Source of the DNA: Symbiodinium natans
Taxonomy: Eukaryota; Sar; Dinophyceae; Suessiales; Symbiodiniaceae
Assembly: GCA_905221605.1 (NCBI GenBank)
Contig: CAJNDS010002301.1
Span: 1,923,192 to 1,987,191, forward strand
DNA length: 64,000 nucleotides
Reading direction: 5' to 3'
Shown here: one piece after another, positions 39,230 through 49,551 of the stretch
Layout: each line of letters opens with the position of its first letter
Numbering within the stretch: the first letter of the stretch is position 1
Translations under genes and position numbers: made by a program
The notes under the pieces: model-generated
Databases searched by the model: none
What the model was told of the DNA's origin: nothing
Seen by the model: the letters and a program-made list of their open reading frames with translations, nothing else

Positions 39230-39966
39230 ATGGGCCCAAGAAGCTCGAAGCCTCGAGTTTTTGCATCATCATTGGACCCCTCAACTCGCTCTGATGTTGA
39301 CCTCGCCTCAGAATCCTCGACTGCTAAGTAGTTTTACAAGCCAAATCCGCAACCGCACCAAGTTTTAGAGCTCCGAGGGCATGTATGTAACCGCCACACA
39401 CGTTTGTTAAGCAAGAGCCTTGAATGAATGCGCAGCATCTGGAGCAGAAGCCATATTTTTATGTTTCCCAGCCGTGGCATGTTTGTGGTGCCTTCGCTAT
39501 GGCCTTGGCGCTTGTGTGTGGGGACTGTCTCTTCGGAGGCGGTTGCTGGTTGCTGGTTGCTGGTTCATGGTTGTAGGCTGTCGGTTGTCGCTGTCGCTGC
39601 CGTTGCCGTGGCCAGCGCCGTCGTCGCCGTCATCGCCGTCCGTTCGTCGTCGATGTGGCTTGCTGCTCGTTGCTGATTGTTGCGGCTCGTTGTTGCATGA
39701 TGGTCTTTGTCTGTAAATCTGCGCCTGCTCGGGTTGAATCTCTTACCCTGCCTCCCAGCCGAGAGCCCTTTTTCGCGCAAGTATGACCTCTATGTGTTGG
39801 TCAGACTACTATTGTCATTGCGAATAATATCATGATGAAACCTCCTGTCACTTTCTCAGTAATATTGCTAGTGCCAACATTGCTGAAAAGAACGATGAGT
39901 ATTGTCATTGTGCTTCTGCTTCTGCTGGACCCTAAACTCTATTAAACCCCAAACCGAAGCCCTAAA
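39230..39966. other. Unique region without a supported gene
   Basis: Contains a short TGCTGGT tandem near 39544, a GTCGCCGT-rich stretch at 39590-39660 and A/T-rich sequence to 39900. Open frames here overlap on both strands and are low complexity, so none is called. Confidence 0.4.
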
Positions 39967-40323
39967 CTCTTCATTCTTTCTTCCTCAGGCCTCACAGTCG
40001 CGCAACTTCCTTCCCTAAACCCTAAACCCTAAACCCTAAACCCTAAACCCTAAACCCTAAACCCTAAACCCTAAACCCTAAACCCTAAACCCTAAACCCT
40101 AAACACTAAAACCTAAACCCTAAACCCTAAACCCTAAACCCTAAACCCTAAACCCTAAACCCTAAACCCTAAACCCTAAACCCTAAACCCTAAACCCTAA
40201 ACCCTAAACCCTAAACCCTAAACCCTAAACTAAACCCTAAACCCTAAATCCTAAATCCTAAACCCTAAAACCCTGAACTCTTTCTTCTTTCTTCCTCAGG
40301 CCTCACAGTCGCGCACTTCCTTC
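39967..40323. repeat. Telomeric array bounded by a duplicated 3' splice site
   Basis: TTCTTCCTCAGGCCTCACAG with its pyrimidine-rich lead and following CGCGCAACTTCC occurs at 39967-40012 and, with small changes, at 40277-40320. Between them is a (CCCTAAA)n array of about 250 bp. Confidence 0.8.
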
Positions 40324-40361
40324 AGCAACGTCTCACCTCGGCCATGGGTCTGTCCTGGAGC
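40300..40361 (+). CDS. Possible plus-strand exon (LTVAHFLQQRLTSAMGLSW)
   Basis: Preceded by a classic pyrimidine tract and CCTCAG|G. One of few plus-strand exon candidates; the partial copy at about 40000 carries a 1-nt insertion. Confidence 0.4.
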
Positions 40362-40968
40362 CCTAAACCCTAGAAGGCCCAAGCCTTAGAAAATCTAACC
40401 CTCAAGTCCAAGTTTTGGTGTTCAGGGTTTTGGTTTCAGGTTTAGGGTTGAGGGTTTAAGTTTAGGGTTTTGGGTTTAGGGTTTAGGGTCCTCCTATAGG
40501 GGCCCTACAACCACTCCGATACCAAGCGCCCTAAAACCTGTTGAAGCCTTTGTTTAGGGTTTAGGGCTGAGGGCTTAGGGTTTAGGGCTGGGGTTTAGGA
40601 TGCTCCTTGAAAGGTGAGGGGAAGGGGTTGGGGCAGGTGGTATCTAGGGCTTCAGGTTTGGTGCAGGTGGGGCCCTTAAACCCGAAACCTAAACCCTAAA
40701 TTAAACCCTAAACCATAAACCCTAAACCCTAAACCCTAAACGGTTTATGGTTAAGGTTTCCTGGGTTAAGAGACCACACCTCCCTCAACTCAAGCTCTAC
40801 ATCAGGTCGGACTCTCAACCCTAGGAGTGTAATTTAGGGTTTAGGGTTCAGGGATATTCCTACACATGCTCCACTGAATCCCTAAAAGGGCCTAAACCCT
40901 AAACCCTAAGCCCTAAGCCCTAAACCCTAAACCCTAAACCCTAAACCCAAAACCCTAAACCCTAAACC

Positions 40969-41030
40969 CTCCGAGCGTCAGGCAGGTGCCGCCTTCCTCG
41001 ACCGCACGCTTTCGCTCGGTGATGCCAGGC
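40969..41030 (-). CDS. TSP1-like exon, basic strand (PGITERKRAVEEGGTCL)
   Basis: Acceptor CAGCAAG|GCCTGG, donor beside the first telomeric unit. G-I-T-E-R-K-R is the Arg strand that pairs with the Trp ladder in TSP1 repeats. Confidence 0.5.
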
Positions 41031-41817
41031 CTTGCTGTGGACCACTTGGCATTTGGGGGCTGAGGGGCTCCATAACGTGGGTTTAGGGTTTAGGGTTTAG
41101 GGTTTAGGGTTTAGGGTTTAGGGCTTATCGGGCGTAGGGTTTACGGCATCCTTGGCAGAGAAGCTCCTCCAAAGCACAAGCCCTCGTGAAGATACTTCCT
41201 TCAAAACTAACTGCAGCCCCCAAACCCGGCAGACTGAACCCCTCTTCGTAATTGCTGGGGCTTAGGGTTTAGGGTTTAGGGTTTAAGGTTTAGGGTTGAG
41301 GTTTTAGGGTTTAGGGTACCCGTTTCAAAGAGGATTCTACCACTGATTGGGCGATGCCTTGAAAAGGGCAGGGCAAGGGTCTGTGAAAGGGCCTCAGTGG
41401 CGGTATCTCGAGCAGCTTAAAGGACTTTGTTTTGGCAGGGCGTTGGGCTTCGGGCTTTGAGGGTTTTGGTTTTGGGGGCGTTAGGGCTTTGGGGGTTCAG
41501 GGCTTTAGAGTTTAGAGTGTTGGGTCTAGGGTCAGGGATGATTTTAGGGCTCTGGCTTTGGGGTAGAATTGTTGAGAATTAGGGAACGGAATTGGGGTTG
41601 AGGGTTTGTGGGAGTCCTCTACATATCATGGGTTCCCCTACTACCCCTCAATACAACCCCATCTAGGTTCCCCCCATAATTAAGGCTATTTCGGGGAAAT
41701 GTATAAGCCTACTTAAGGTTCTTTAAGGGGGGGGAACCTGGTATCCCCAAACCCTAAACCCGAGCCCCTAAACCCTGAACCCGTTAGAGAATGTCCTAAC
41801 TCCCTACAGAGAGTCCC

Positions 41818-41986
41818 TACTTGGAGGTTCATGGTACTTAGTAACTAGTTATAACTGTACTTATCACCATATTAGGCCACTCAAGGGTCTTATAAGTGGG
41901 CTATAAGTACAGATATAGCTGGTTAATAAGTACCCCTAAACCCTAAACCCTAAACCCTAAACCCTAAGCACCATGAGCCTCCAAGT
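41818..41986. mobile_element. Inverted-repeat element, family H copy 3, with telomeric insertion
   Basis: TACTTGGAGGTTCATGGTAC ... and near-matching right end CACCATGAGCCTCCAAGT, split from the body by about 33 bp of CCCTAAA units inserted next to GTAC. Confidence 0.8.
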
Positions 41987-42204
41987 CCGGCACAACTCGA
42001 AGTCGACATCCCAAAACTCTACGATGGAGAGGGTGGTTTCTTGGTGCTGGAAATTGGGAAGGGCATGACTCTATGATCCCTAAACCCTAAACCCTAAACC
42101 CTAAACCCTAAACCCTAAACCCTAAACCCTAAACCCTAAAACCCTAAACCCTAAACCCATGCATCCCACGCCCCAATAGCACCCAAAAGCCCCCGAAAAT
42201 CCCT

Positions 42205-42271
42205 CCGGGCGTGCGGCCCACAGCGGTGGGAGCAGGCTCCCCAGTCGCTCCAGTGTGTCAGCTTGCAGGGC
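42205..42271 (-). CDS. TSP1 repeat exon (HWSDWGACSHRCGPHARR)
   Basis: Acceptor AAAAGAG|GCCCTG. It reads PCKLTHWSDWGACSHRCG: C-x5-W-x-x-W-x-x-C-x-x-x-C. The 3' end is uncertain, possibly GGAGG|GATTTT (GA donor) or a GT further on. Confidence 0.75.
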
Positions 42272-42339
42272 CTCTTTTGAGGAACTTTAGGGTTTAGGGT
42301 TTAGGGTTGAGGGTTCAGGGTTTGGGGTTTAGGGTTTAG

Positions 42340-42720
42340 GGTGAGGAATCATCGTCTGAGGGCTTTGGGGGGGTTTAGGGGGTGTAGGGTCTTTAGGGTT
42401 TAAGGGGGTTTAGGGGGCTTAGTGTTTTGGGCTTTGGGTTTCATCATTCTTCCGAGGAATCGTCGTTGGAGGGTTTAGGGGGGTCTAGGGTTTAGGGTTT
42501 AGAGGGTTTAGGGAGTTTAGGGAGTTTAAGGAGTTTAGGGGGTTTAGGGAGTTTAGGGTGAGGAATCATCGTTTGAGGGTTTAGGGGGTTTCGTGTGTAG
42601 GGTTTGGGGGGTTTAGGGCTTAGAGGGTTTAGCGGGTTTGGGGGGTTTAGGGGGGTTTCGCGGGGTTTAGGGGGGTTTAGGGGTTTATTGGGCTTAGGGG
42701 TTTGGGGCTGAGGGCTTGCG
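42340..42720. repeat. Minisatellite-like GGGTTTAGGGGG region with GAGGAATCATCGT words
   Basis: G-rich TTTAGGGGG variants with GAGGAATCRTCGTYTGAGGG at about 42345, 42445 and 42561. No gene. Confidence 0.6.
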
Positions 42721-42829
42721 GAATTCGAAGGCGCCTCCTCCTTGAATCCCAAGCACTCCCTAAGACCTCCCTAGAAGGCTCCATAAGGCTTCCGCAGATG
42801 GGTTCCTCTTATATATGGGGAAAGAGAAA

Positions 42830-42925
42830 GAGACAGAGAGAGAGAGAGAGCGAGCGAGCGAGCGAGACAGACAGAAAGAAGAGAGAGTGAGAGAGACAGT
42901 GAGAGAGAAAGAGAGAAAGAAGCTA
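42830..42925. repeat. (GA)n-rich tract
   Basis: AGAGAGAG, GCGAGCGA and GACAGACA runs. Confidence 0.9.
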
Positions 42926-43620
42926 GAGTAAATAGAGCAAAAGTTGTCCTGGGGCTCCCTTACCCTCAGCCTTCAACCCTCAACCCTCAACCCCACGCCC
43001 TCAACCCTAAACCCTAAACCCTAAACCCTGAACCCTGAACCCTGAACCCTGAACCCTAAACCCTAAACCCTAAACCCTAAACCCTAAACCCTGAACCCTA
43101 AACCCTAAACCCTAAACCCTAAACCCTAAACCCTAAACCCTAAACCCGAACGAGAACTGCACACTTGGTGACATGTGAGGGGCTAGGTGGCCCGGAGAAC
43201 CCGAGAACCCGAAAAACCTGGGGCACTTTGAGTCTCAACCCTATGAAGCCCCTGTAAAGGCCCGATAATTTATTCAGGGTTGAGGGTTAAGGGCTTAAGG
43301 GTTGAGGCCTTAAATCTCCCCCATGTTACCCTCTGGGGGGATTCTAACGGATTATGTAGGACACCTAATTTCCGAAATCGCTACAAAGAACGGAAACTTA
43401 AGCAAGTCAACAGAAGCCCTTGAATCCCTACGAAGCCCTGAACCCTTAAGCCCTTGAAGCCTTAGGTCCTGGCCCTCTCTCTCTCTATATTAATATGACT
43501 ACATCTCGATCTGTATGTAGACATGTCCCTACATACAGTAGCCCAAAAACCTTCCCGAGTGTAAGCCTAAACCCTAAACCCTGAACCCGAAACCCTAAAC
43601 CCTACGCCCCAACTTCATCC

Positions 43621-43672
43621 AAGTGGCCGGTTCGAGCAGTCCTGCTCTCCGCAGGGCTCGATCTCCATGAGG
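43621..43672 (-). CDS. TSP1-like exon, C-terminal part (EPCGEQDC)
   Basis: Reads IEPCGEQDCSNRPLG then stop. E-P-C-x-x-x-x-C is the usual closing motif of TSP1 repeats. Confidence 0.5.
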
Positions 43673-43689
43673 TTTGTGGAATTCAAGAC

Positions 43690-44570
43690 CTTGGACAAAA
43701 TACCCAGGGACTTACTTAAAATTTAGTGCTTTGGTTAGGGCTGTAGGCTGCCATGCAACTCTCAACTCTACACCCGCGAGAACCAAAAAGGTCTAAGCCT
43801 TAAACCCGAAGCCTGGGAACCCCAGTGTTCTGCACTTGTCTACGTCTTGTGGAGGACGTGGGTTCTTTCCTCCAGCTGCATTTTTCAGCGCAAACATGGG
43901 GGGGAGAGGGTGGGGAGCGGGGGAGGAAGCATTCTGCCGGTAGACTGATCGCAAAAGTCTGCAAGTACTCCGCTGCAAAAAATCCATGAAGCTCTACTGC
44001 TGCTGCTGCTGCTACAATGAATTTCTGCACAAAATTTGCCGTGTAAGTTTGAATCGCAATATACCTTACTGGTTAGTGCTCTTGAAATCCAATGTCGGAT
44101 ATGCCACCTGCGAGGAAGGATCTAGTTCCTGTTCGTATGGGTTGTGAATGAGTTATTTGTTTGTAGGTTTGTCTGATGTGTTCAGTGTTCATCACAACAG
44201 GGGACATGCATTTCTTCGAAAGTGACGAGTTCTCCTGCGCGCTTGGCGCGGAGACCCATGACAGACATTTGTGTCGGAGGCGTCTTGGGGGGGCGGTTGC
44301 TATGCAAATATGTAAATACGTATGTAAATGTACGCAATCGTATATGTGAACGTATGTCAACGTATGTGAACGTATAAGGGAAGGTATGTGCATGTACTTC
44401 AACGTGTGTACGTTTGCATGTATGGCATACATACATGAATGCATGCATGTCATATGATGTGTACTATAGGGCCTTAATAATTAGAATAGAGTTTGGTGGG
44501 AGGGGTTGTTGTGGTACTTATCATCAAATAGGGGCCGGGTGAATACTATTCGTAACCAAGCCCTGCACCC
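43690..44570. other. Unique A/T-richer region without a supported gene
   Basis: Includes a GTATGTGAACGTATGTCAAC-type degenerate tandem (44300-44420) and a family N fragment (44470-44557). Overlapping minus ORFs at 43793-44453 have no domain features and are not called. Confidence 0.4.
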
Positions 44571-44716
44571 TAAACTCTATAAACCCTATAAACCCTAAAC
44601 CCGAAGCCCTAAACCCTAAACTCCTACCCCTAAACCCTAAACCCTAAACCCTAAACCCTAAACCCTAAACCCTAAACCCTAAACCCTAACCCTAAACCCT
44701 AAACCCTAAACCCTAC

Positions 44717-44813
44717 AGTAGACAGAGTTCTTGGCCCTGCACGTGGCAGGTCTTCTTCATGGACTCGAGGACTTTTCTGCTCCGGACTCTGTTGCCGGAG
44801 CACTCATGGGAGC
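44717..44813 (-). CDS. TSP1-like exon (HECSGNRVRSRKVLESMKKT)
   Basis: 97 nt, acceptor CGGCCCAG|GCTCCC, donor TACT|GTAGGG. C-S-G-N-R-V-R-S-R-K-V is the Cys plus Arg strand of a TSP1 repeat, followed by two further Cys. Confidence 0.65.
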
Positions 44814-45501
44814 CTGGGCCGAATTTGTGGTTTAGAGTAGGGTCTAGGGTTTAGGGTTTAGGGTTTAGGGTTTAGGGTGTGGGGTTTAGGGTTTAGGGTT
44901 CAGGGTTTAGGGTTTAGGGTTTGGGGTTTAGGGTTTAGGGCTTAGGGTTTAGGGCTTAAGAGGCTCTTAAATTTAAGGCTTGGGCTCTTAAATTTAGGGT
45001 TTAGGGTTTAAGGTTTGGGGTGGGGTTTGGGGCTTGTCTTTCGGGGTGAACGCTCTAGAGGCCGAGGTTGGGTGCATATACGATTTGGGGTGTAAGGCTT
45101 GTAAAGGAGTGCGGGGTAGGGTCTGGAGTAGAATCTAGAGGGCAATGGAGCATAAAGGCTCGGGGTTTCCGAGCGTTTGGGCGTCTACAGCTCCACGCGC
45201 ACCCATCTTCGTTAAGCCTAAACCCTAATTGCTGCGACATCCTGGACCTCAGAGTACCAGTTCAAACGAAATGGGCGTCATGTAGACTGCAATCCCTTTT
45301 CCTCCGCGCGAAGCCGCTGCAAGCAGCAAAGGTAACCTGAGTGGTGCTTTAAAACCCTTTGAAGATGAATTATGAATAGGTTTCCTTAAAAGGGAAAGAA
45401 GGGAGATTTAAAATACCCTATAACCTATCACCTAAAACCCTAAACCCTATAACCTATAACCCAAAACCCTAAAAACTCAAACCCTAAACCCTAAACCCTA
45501 C

Positions 45502-45581
45502 CCAGTCGCGCAGTCGGTGTCCGGCCCGCCTCAGCTGCTGGGCCGCCCTGCCGTAACCCGCCGCGCAGGGTCCACTGGGGT
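45502..45581 (-). CDS. Possible exon (AGYGRAAQQLRRAGHRLRDW)
   Basis: Acceptor AGCTTCAG|ACCCC, donor CTGG|GTAGGGTTTAG. An Arg/Ala-rich helix-like stretch; not recognised. Confidence 0.4.
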
Positions 45582-46041
45582 CTGAAGCTGCCAAAGGCAG
45601 TGAGGGAGCGTTCATGCCTAGGTTGGCCCTTTAAACTCCCTGAAAATCTGGTTACGTAGGATCCTTTAAGACAAGGTAAGGGAAGATTATTCTCACATAT
45701 GATCCTTGAAAAAAATATGAGTTAATCCGAGCATCAGTTTACTTCATACCACCACATTTAAAGGCTGTTTTTCGTCGAGAAGCCTGCCGGAAGACTACTT
45801 TCCATTGCGGTGGTTTTCGTATGGGCCAATACCACCACATTTAAAGACAATGTTTTCCGGGGATTCAAAAATCTGTCGGCAGGCTTCTTGTTTTGCTTGC
45901 GGGGCTGCGAAGTTACAGCACCCCAGGGATCTGCAGCCTATTGTTTTCAATAGAGAATCAATACATTGCAATGATCTTATTATTGCTGAACCCTGTCTTT
46001 CTTATTGCGGGGGGGGGGGCCCAATTAAACAGATGCTCGGA

Positions 46042-49000
46042 TTATGAAGGAGAGTATTTAAACTTAAACAACAACAAATATCCCAAGGGCCCTACCCAGA
46101 TGCTCTCCGGCATGGCCCCCCCAGGATCGTTCGTTAACTCGGCAGCCTTCATGTTGCTGCCATGCGTCACGGCGCCCGCCTCCGCCAGCATCTGTGTCAC
46201 CTTGAGGTGACCTTGCTGAGCTGCGACGAGCAGGGGGGTTAGGCCACATGCGGCGGCTGATTCCGTGTCCGCGTTGGCATCACAAAGGAGGCGGACTATG
46301 TCGCAGTGGCCTTCCTGAGCTGCCATGAAGAGTGCTGTGGCACGTCCAGGCCCGACTCTGTTGCTGTCTGCACCCATGTCCAGCAGGAATCGTGACAGAT
46401 GGGCATGGCCTCTATACCTTGGTAGCCCAGTAACCATACTATAAGAAGGGCACCCTTGTTGGGTTGGGTACTTTATAAGGGAAACCAGGGTGCCACTGGG
46501 CTGCCAAGATACGCAGAGATGAACAGAGGTGCTGTTCCTGGTGGATCGATCTCGGCGCCATTCTCAATCAACAGCTGTACAATGTCCAGGTGACCTTCAT
46601 GAGCCGCCAAGCAAAGAGGAGCATAGCCAGCCTTCGTGGCCTTGTTCCTGGGATGAGGGTTCAGGGTTTAGGGTTTAGGGTGTCGGGTTTCGGGTGTAGG
46701 GTTTAGGGTTTAGGGTTCAGCGTTTAGGGCGGAGGGCTCTTGGAAAGCATCTGAGAAATATTCCTCAAATATGACCCTCTGGAACCCAAGCAGGGAAAAA
46801 ATAAAATCATCATCTCAAGAGCCCAGCCTAGGTTCATGTCAGCGCCAGCTTGAAGCAACAAGCGCACGATGCCAGCGTCGCCTTGGTAAGCCGTTTCAGC
46901 CAATGCCGTGTAGCCATCTGCGGTGGCATCGTCGATGTTGGCGCCTGCTTCCTTGGCTGCACTTGGGAGGGTGGCTATAAACTAAATTTTTAGCTGCCTA
47001 ATCAAGAAACCCAATAAGCCCAAAAAGGCTCAGGATCTAAAGGTTACAGTAAAGCACCACAAAGCTTCCATCAGCAGATGAAGAAATTCAGCATGAAGCC
47101 CGCCAGCTGCAGCGATCAGCGGAGTGCAGCCTTCTTGTGTGGTGCTGTCCGTGCAGCTACACGCCTCAAGCAGCAAACGCCCCACGCCAACGTGACCTCT
47201 CTCAGCAGCAAGATAGAGGGGAGTGACTCCTACCTTCCATTCCTTAGTTGCTGAGTTCATAAGCCCCAAAAAAGTGTACCCTTTCAGCTCCATAGGGGAT
47301 TAGAATGGATTATACTATCCCAAAAAGTGACCCTAAACCCTAAACCCTAAACCCTAAACCCTAAACCCTAAAAAGTGTACTCAGCCACTAAGATTCCGCG
47401 TCGCAGTCCGCGCCTGCCAGCACCAGCAAGCGCGCCACCTCCGCGTGGCCACCTCGCGCAGCCAGCAACAAGGCCTCTGCCTTGCTATCCTCCGAGGCAC
47501 CTGCGTAGGGTTTAGGGTTTAGGGTTTAGGGTTTAGGGTTTAGGGTTTAGGGTTTAGGGTTTAGGGTTTAGGGTTTAGGGTTTAGGGTTTAGGGTTTAGG
47601 GTTTAGGGTTTAGGGGTCCGAGGCACCTGCCAAAAGCAGCAGCCGAACCACCTCCACATGCCCAAGATGAGCAGCCACACCTGCACCATTGTTGGGGGCA
47701 CTATTTAAAATAATCATGTTTGTTCCTTATCGGTTTAAGTACTCATAAACATGTAAAATGATGTTCAATACTGACCCAAACACCCAGAGGTGTGGTGCCA
47801 TCTGCAGTTACGCATCTCTGACTGGCACCGGCCTGAAGCAGAAGGCGCACCAGGTCACCGTGTCCTTCCTGCGCTGCCATGAACAGGGGGGTGGCGCCGC
47901 CGACGTTGACACTGTTGCCGTCCGCACCTCGGTACCCCTTGTATTTCAAAACTATCTGAAAAGTGTTTCAAAAAAAGAGATCCTCTTAAAAAAAAACCCA
48001 CACAAAAAAGGAACAATGTACCCTAAACCCTACAAACCCTGTCGAACCAGTAAGGGAATATCTCTATATATATATATATAACCAAACCAATGAAGGGCTT
48101 ACCGCCAGTACCGCCAGTAAAGGCCTTAACCCTACACCCCAAACCTTAAACCCTAAAAACCCTAAAATCCCTCAGAACCCTACAAACCCTAAACCCTAAA
48201 CCCTAAACCCTAAACCCTAAACCCTAAACCCTAAACCCTTACCCAGGCACCCGCTTCAAGCAGCACCCGGGCCACCTCGAGGTGCCCCTCCTGGGCTGCC
48301 AAGAAAAGTGCGGTGGCGCCATCTGCCTCTGCCTCCGTGTCCACCCCGGCCTTCACCAAACGAAGCTAGGTTTAGGGTTTAGGGTTTAGGGTTTAGGGTT
48401 TAGGGTTTAGGGTTTAGGGTTTAGGGTTTAGGGTTTAGGGTTTAGGGTTTGGGGTTTGGGGTTTGGGGTTTGGGGTTTGGGGTTTGGGGTTTAGGGTTTA
48501 GGGTTTACAGTAGGGTTTAGGGTTTAGGGTTTCGGGTTTAGGGTACCCCGGCCTTCACCAACAGGCGTACCATCTCCTGGTGACCACCCAAGGCTGCCAA
48601 AGCCAGCGGGGTGAAGCCATCGCGGGCGGCCGCGCCCGCCTCTGCGCCTGCCTCGAGCAGGGCGCGCGCTGCCTCCACGAAGCCCTCCTTGGCGGCGATT
48701 CGCAGGAGCTCGGTCGTCTCAGCCGCGCTGAGGTCGCTCGGCAACGGAGGACCCTCTGCAGCAGTGCGGGCACTGAACCCCTGCGCGGAGTCCGCAACGT
48801 GCTCGAGCAGGCTGACTTCCACGTCTTGGTCGGTGTCCTCGGCCGAAGAACCGTCCGTGTCCCCCACCTGGTTCAGTCCGCGGCAGAAGGCCGCAACGTT
48901 CAGCGGAGGCTTGAGTGGCAGTTCGAGTGCCCCATGGAAACCTTCCAGGATGGGCTATTAGATCCCATAATCAACCCTGGGGCCTTTTTTAAAGGAGTTA

Positions 49001-49200
49001 CGGGGTAGAATAGCCCGTCCTGGTTCCTTCTCACAGATCGATTGCTTGAGGCCGCTCGCCCAGTCTGTCGTTGGGTGTCCGTGAAGCTTCAGTGTCTTCA
49101 CCAAACCACCAGTTGCCCCTGCCATGAGGTGAACTTCGGCCTCGTTAAAGGTGGCCACCTCTTTGCCAGAAATGTCTTGGACATGAAGCAGGCAAGGCAT
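46042..49200 (-). CDS. Ankyrin-repeat protein gene, 10 exons, 585 aa
   Basis: Exons (minus strand, 5' to 3'): 49035-49200, 48553-48941, 48251-48350, 47784-47927, 47627-47680, 47397-47500, 47069-47242, 46836-46951, 46513-46647, 46042-46417. Lengths sum to 1758 nt, an exact multiple of three, and every junction keeps frame. The product starts MPCLLHVQDISGKEV, a short N-terminal domain of uncertain type; about residue 120 onward has an acidic linker, then 13 ankyrin repeats with the usual TPL-x-x-AA-x-x-GH ... LL-x-x-GA pattern. Ankyrin repeats bind proteins, so the role is likely scaffolding. Last residues after the final repeat may splice further (a GTAGGG lies at ATCTGG|GTAGGG). Donors: GT in introns 1, 3, 4, 5, 9; GC in 2; GA in 6, 7, 8; acceptors are all AG|G. 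Confidence 0.8.
46418..46512 (-). mobile_element. Ankyrin intron 9: family A element plus target duplication
   Basis: Element 46418-46508 with ends CTTGGTAGCCCAGT / ACTGGGCTGCCAAG, flanked by ATAC at 46414-46417 and 46509-46512. In the sense direction GTAT plus element is removed as GTATCTTGG ... CTACCAAG|GTAT, joining TCT GCG TAT AGA (S-A-Y-R) in an ankyrin helix. Confidence 0.9.
46648..46835 (-). mobile_element. Ankyrin intron 8: family E sequence plus telomeric array
   Basis: Sense GACAT|GAACCTAGG ... CATCCCAG|GAACAAGG: GA-AG intron with GAAC duplicated at both ends. The middle holds a CAGAGGGTC / CTCAAATATGACCCTC stretch and CCCTAAA-type repeats next to the acceptor. Confidence 0.8.
46952..47068 (-). 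mobile_element. Ankyrin intron 7: family K element plus target duplication
   Basis: Element 46952-47064 bounded by CTTC (46948-46951, 47065-47068). Sense ATG|GAAGCTTTG ... CAGCCAAG|GAAGCA, a GA-AG intron of 117 nt. Confidence 0.85.
47243..47396 (-). mobile_element. Ankyrin intron 6: family C element with internal telomeric array
   Basis: Element 47243-47392 (CTTAGTTGCTGAGT ... ACTCAGCCACTAAG) bounded by ATTC at 47239-47242 and 47393-47396. Sense GCG|GAATCTTAG ... CAACTAAG|GAATGG, GA-AG. A CCCTAAA array (about 47331-47371) lies inside the element, with AAAAAGTG on both sides of it. Confidence 0.85.
47501..47626 (-). repeat. Ankyrin intron 5: (TTTAGGG)n array in a 14-nt duplication
   Basis: TCCGAGGCACCTGC at 47491-47504 and 47617-47630 flanks an array of about 16 units (47505-47616). 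Sense TTTTGGCAG|GTGCCTCGG ... CTACGCAG|GTGCCTCGG: a GT-AG intron whose removal exactly restores one copy of the duplicated exon sequence. Confidence 0.9.
47681..47783 (-). other. Ankyrin intron 4, non-telomeric
   Basis: 103 nt, CCTCTGG|GTGTTTGG ... ATGGTGCAG|GTGTGG. GGTGT is shared at both ends. A/T-rich; no recognised element. Confidence 0.75.
47928..48250 (-). other. Ankyrin intron 3: composite
   Basis: 323 nt, GAAGCGG|GTGCC ... GTACCGAG|GTGCGG. A G-strand (sense) telomeric array lies just after the donor; downstream are a duplicated TACCGCCAG, a TA tract (about 48064-48080) and A-rich sequence. Confidence 0.7.
48351..48552 (-). repeat. Ankyrin intron 2: telomeric array in a 17-nt duplication
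   Basis: ACCCCGGCCTTCACCAA at 48343-48359 and 48545-48561 flanks TTTAGGG and TTTGGGG units. Sense GGTGAAG|GCCGGGG ... GGTGAAG|GCCGGGG: GC-AG intron with exact restoration of LLVKAGV. Confidence 0.85.
48942..49034 (-). mobile_element. Ankyrin intron 1: family J element
   Basis: CCAGGATGGGCTATTAGATCC (48945 on) faces GGGGTAGAATAGCCCGTCCTGG (to 49023). Sense ATCT|GTGAGAAGG ... CTGGAAG|GTTTCC gives a GT-AG intron in frame. Alternative GA donor pairs nearby are possible. Confidence 0.65.
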
Positions 49201-49551
49201 GGTTGGGGGGTGCACCCAACAGCACAGTAAGAAGCAACGCGGACAATACCCCCCCCCCGCCTCCTCCAATTCCGTATAAATCCTACATACCCCACATGTA
49301 CATTCTACACAAACACCATGCTCTATGTACGTTGGTTTCTTCCATACAGCATCCCTACACAGTGCCCGCCAGCATGATCCTTCGAGTAGTGACGCTTCTT
49401 CCTGTGAGCCTCTGGACGAATGAGTGCCACTGCAGGGTGACACCATGAGGAGCCACCTACTTTCACATCGCCTGTGGACTCCTCAACCATGGACTCCTTG
49501 TAGGGCAAATACTACGTACACCCTAAACCCGAAAAACCCTAAACCCTAAAC

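Noticed and set aside
39420-39780. Open frames of 71-98 codons
   Set aside because: Overlapping on both strands, driven by TGCTGGT and GTCGCC low complexity.
43793-44453. Overlapping minus-strand ORFs of 64-126 codons
   Set aside because: His/Tyr/Thr-rich translation of a degenerate GTATGTGAACGTATG tandem and unique A/T-rich DNA; no splice context.
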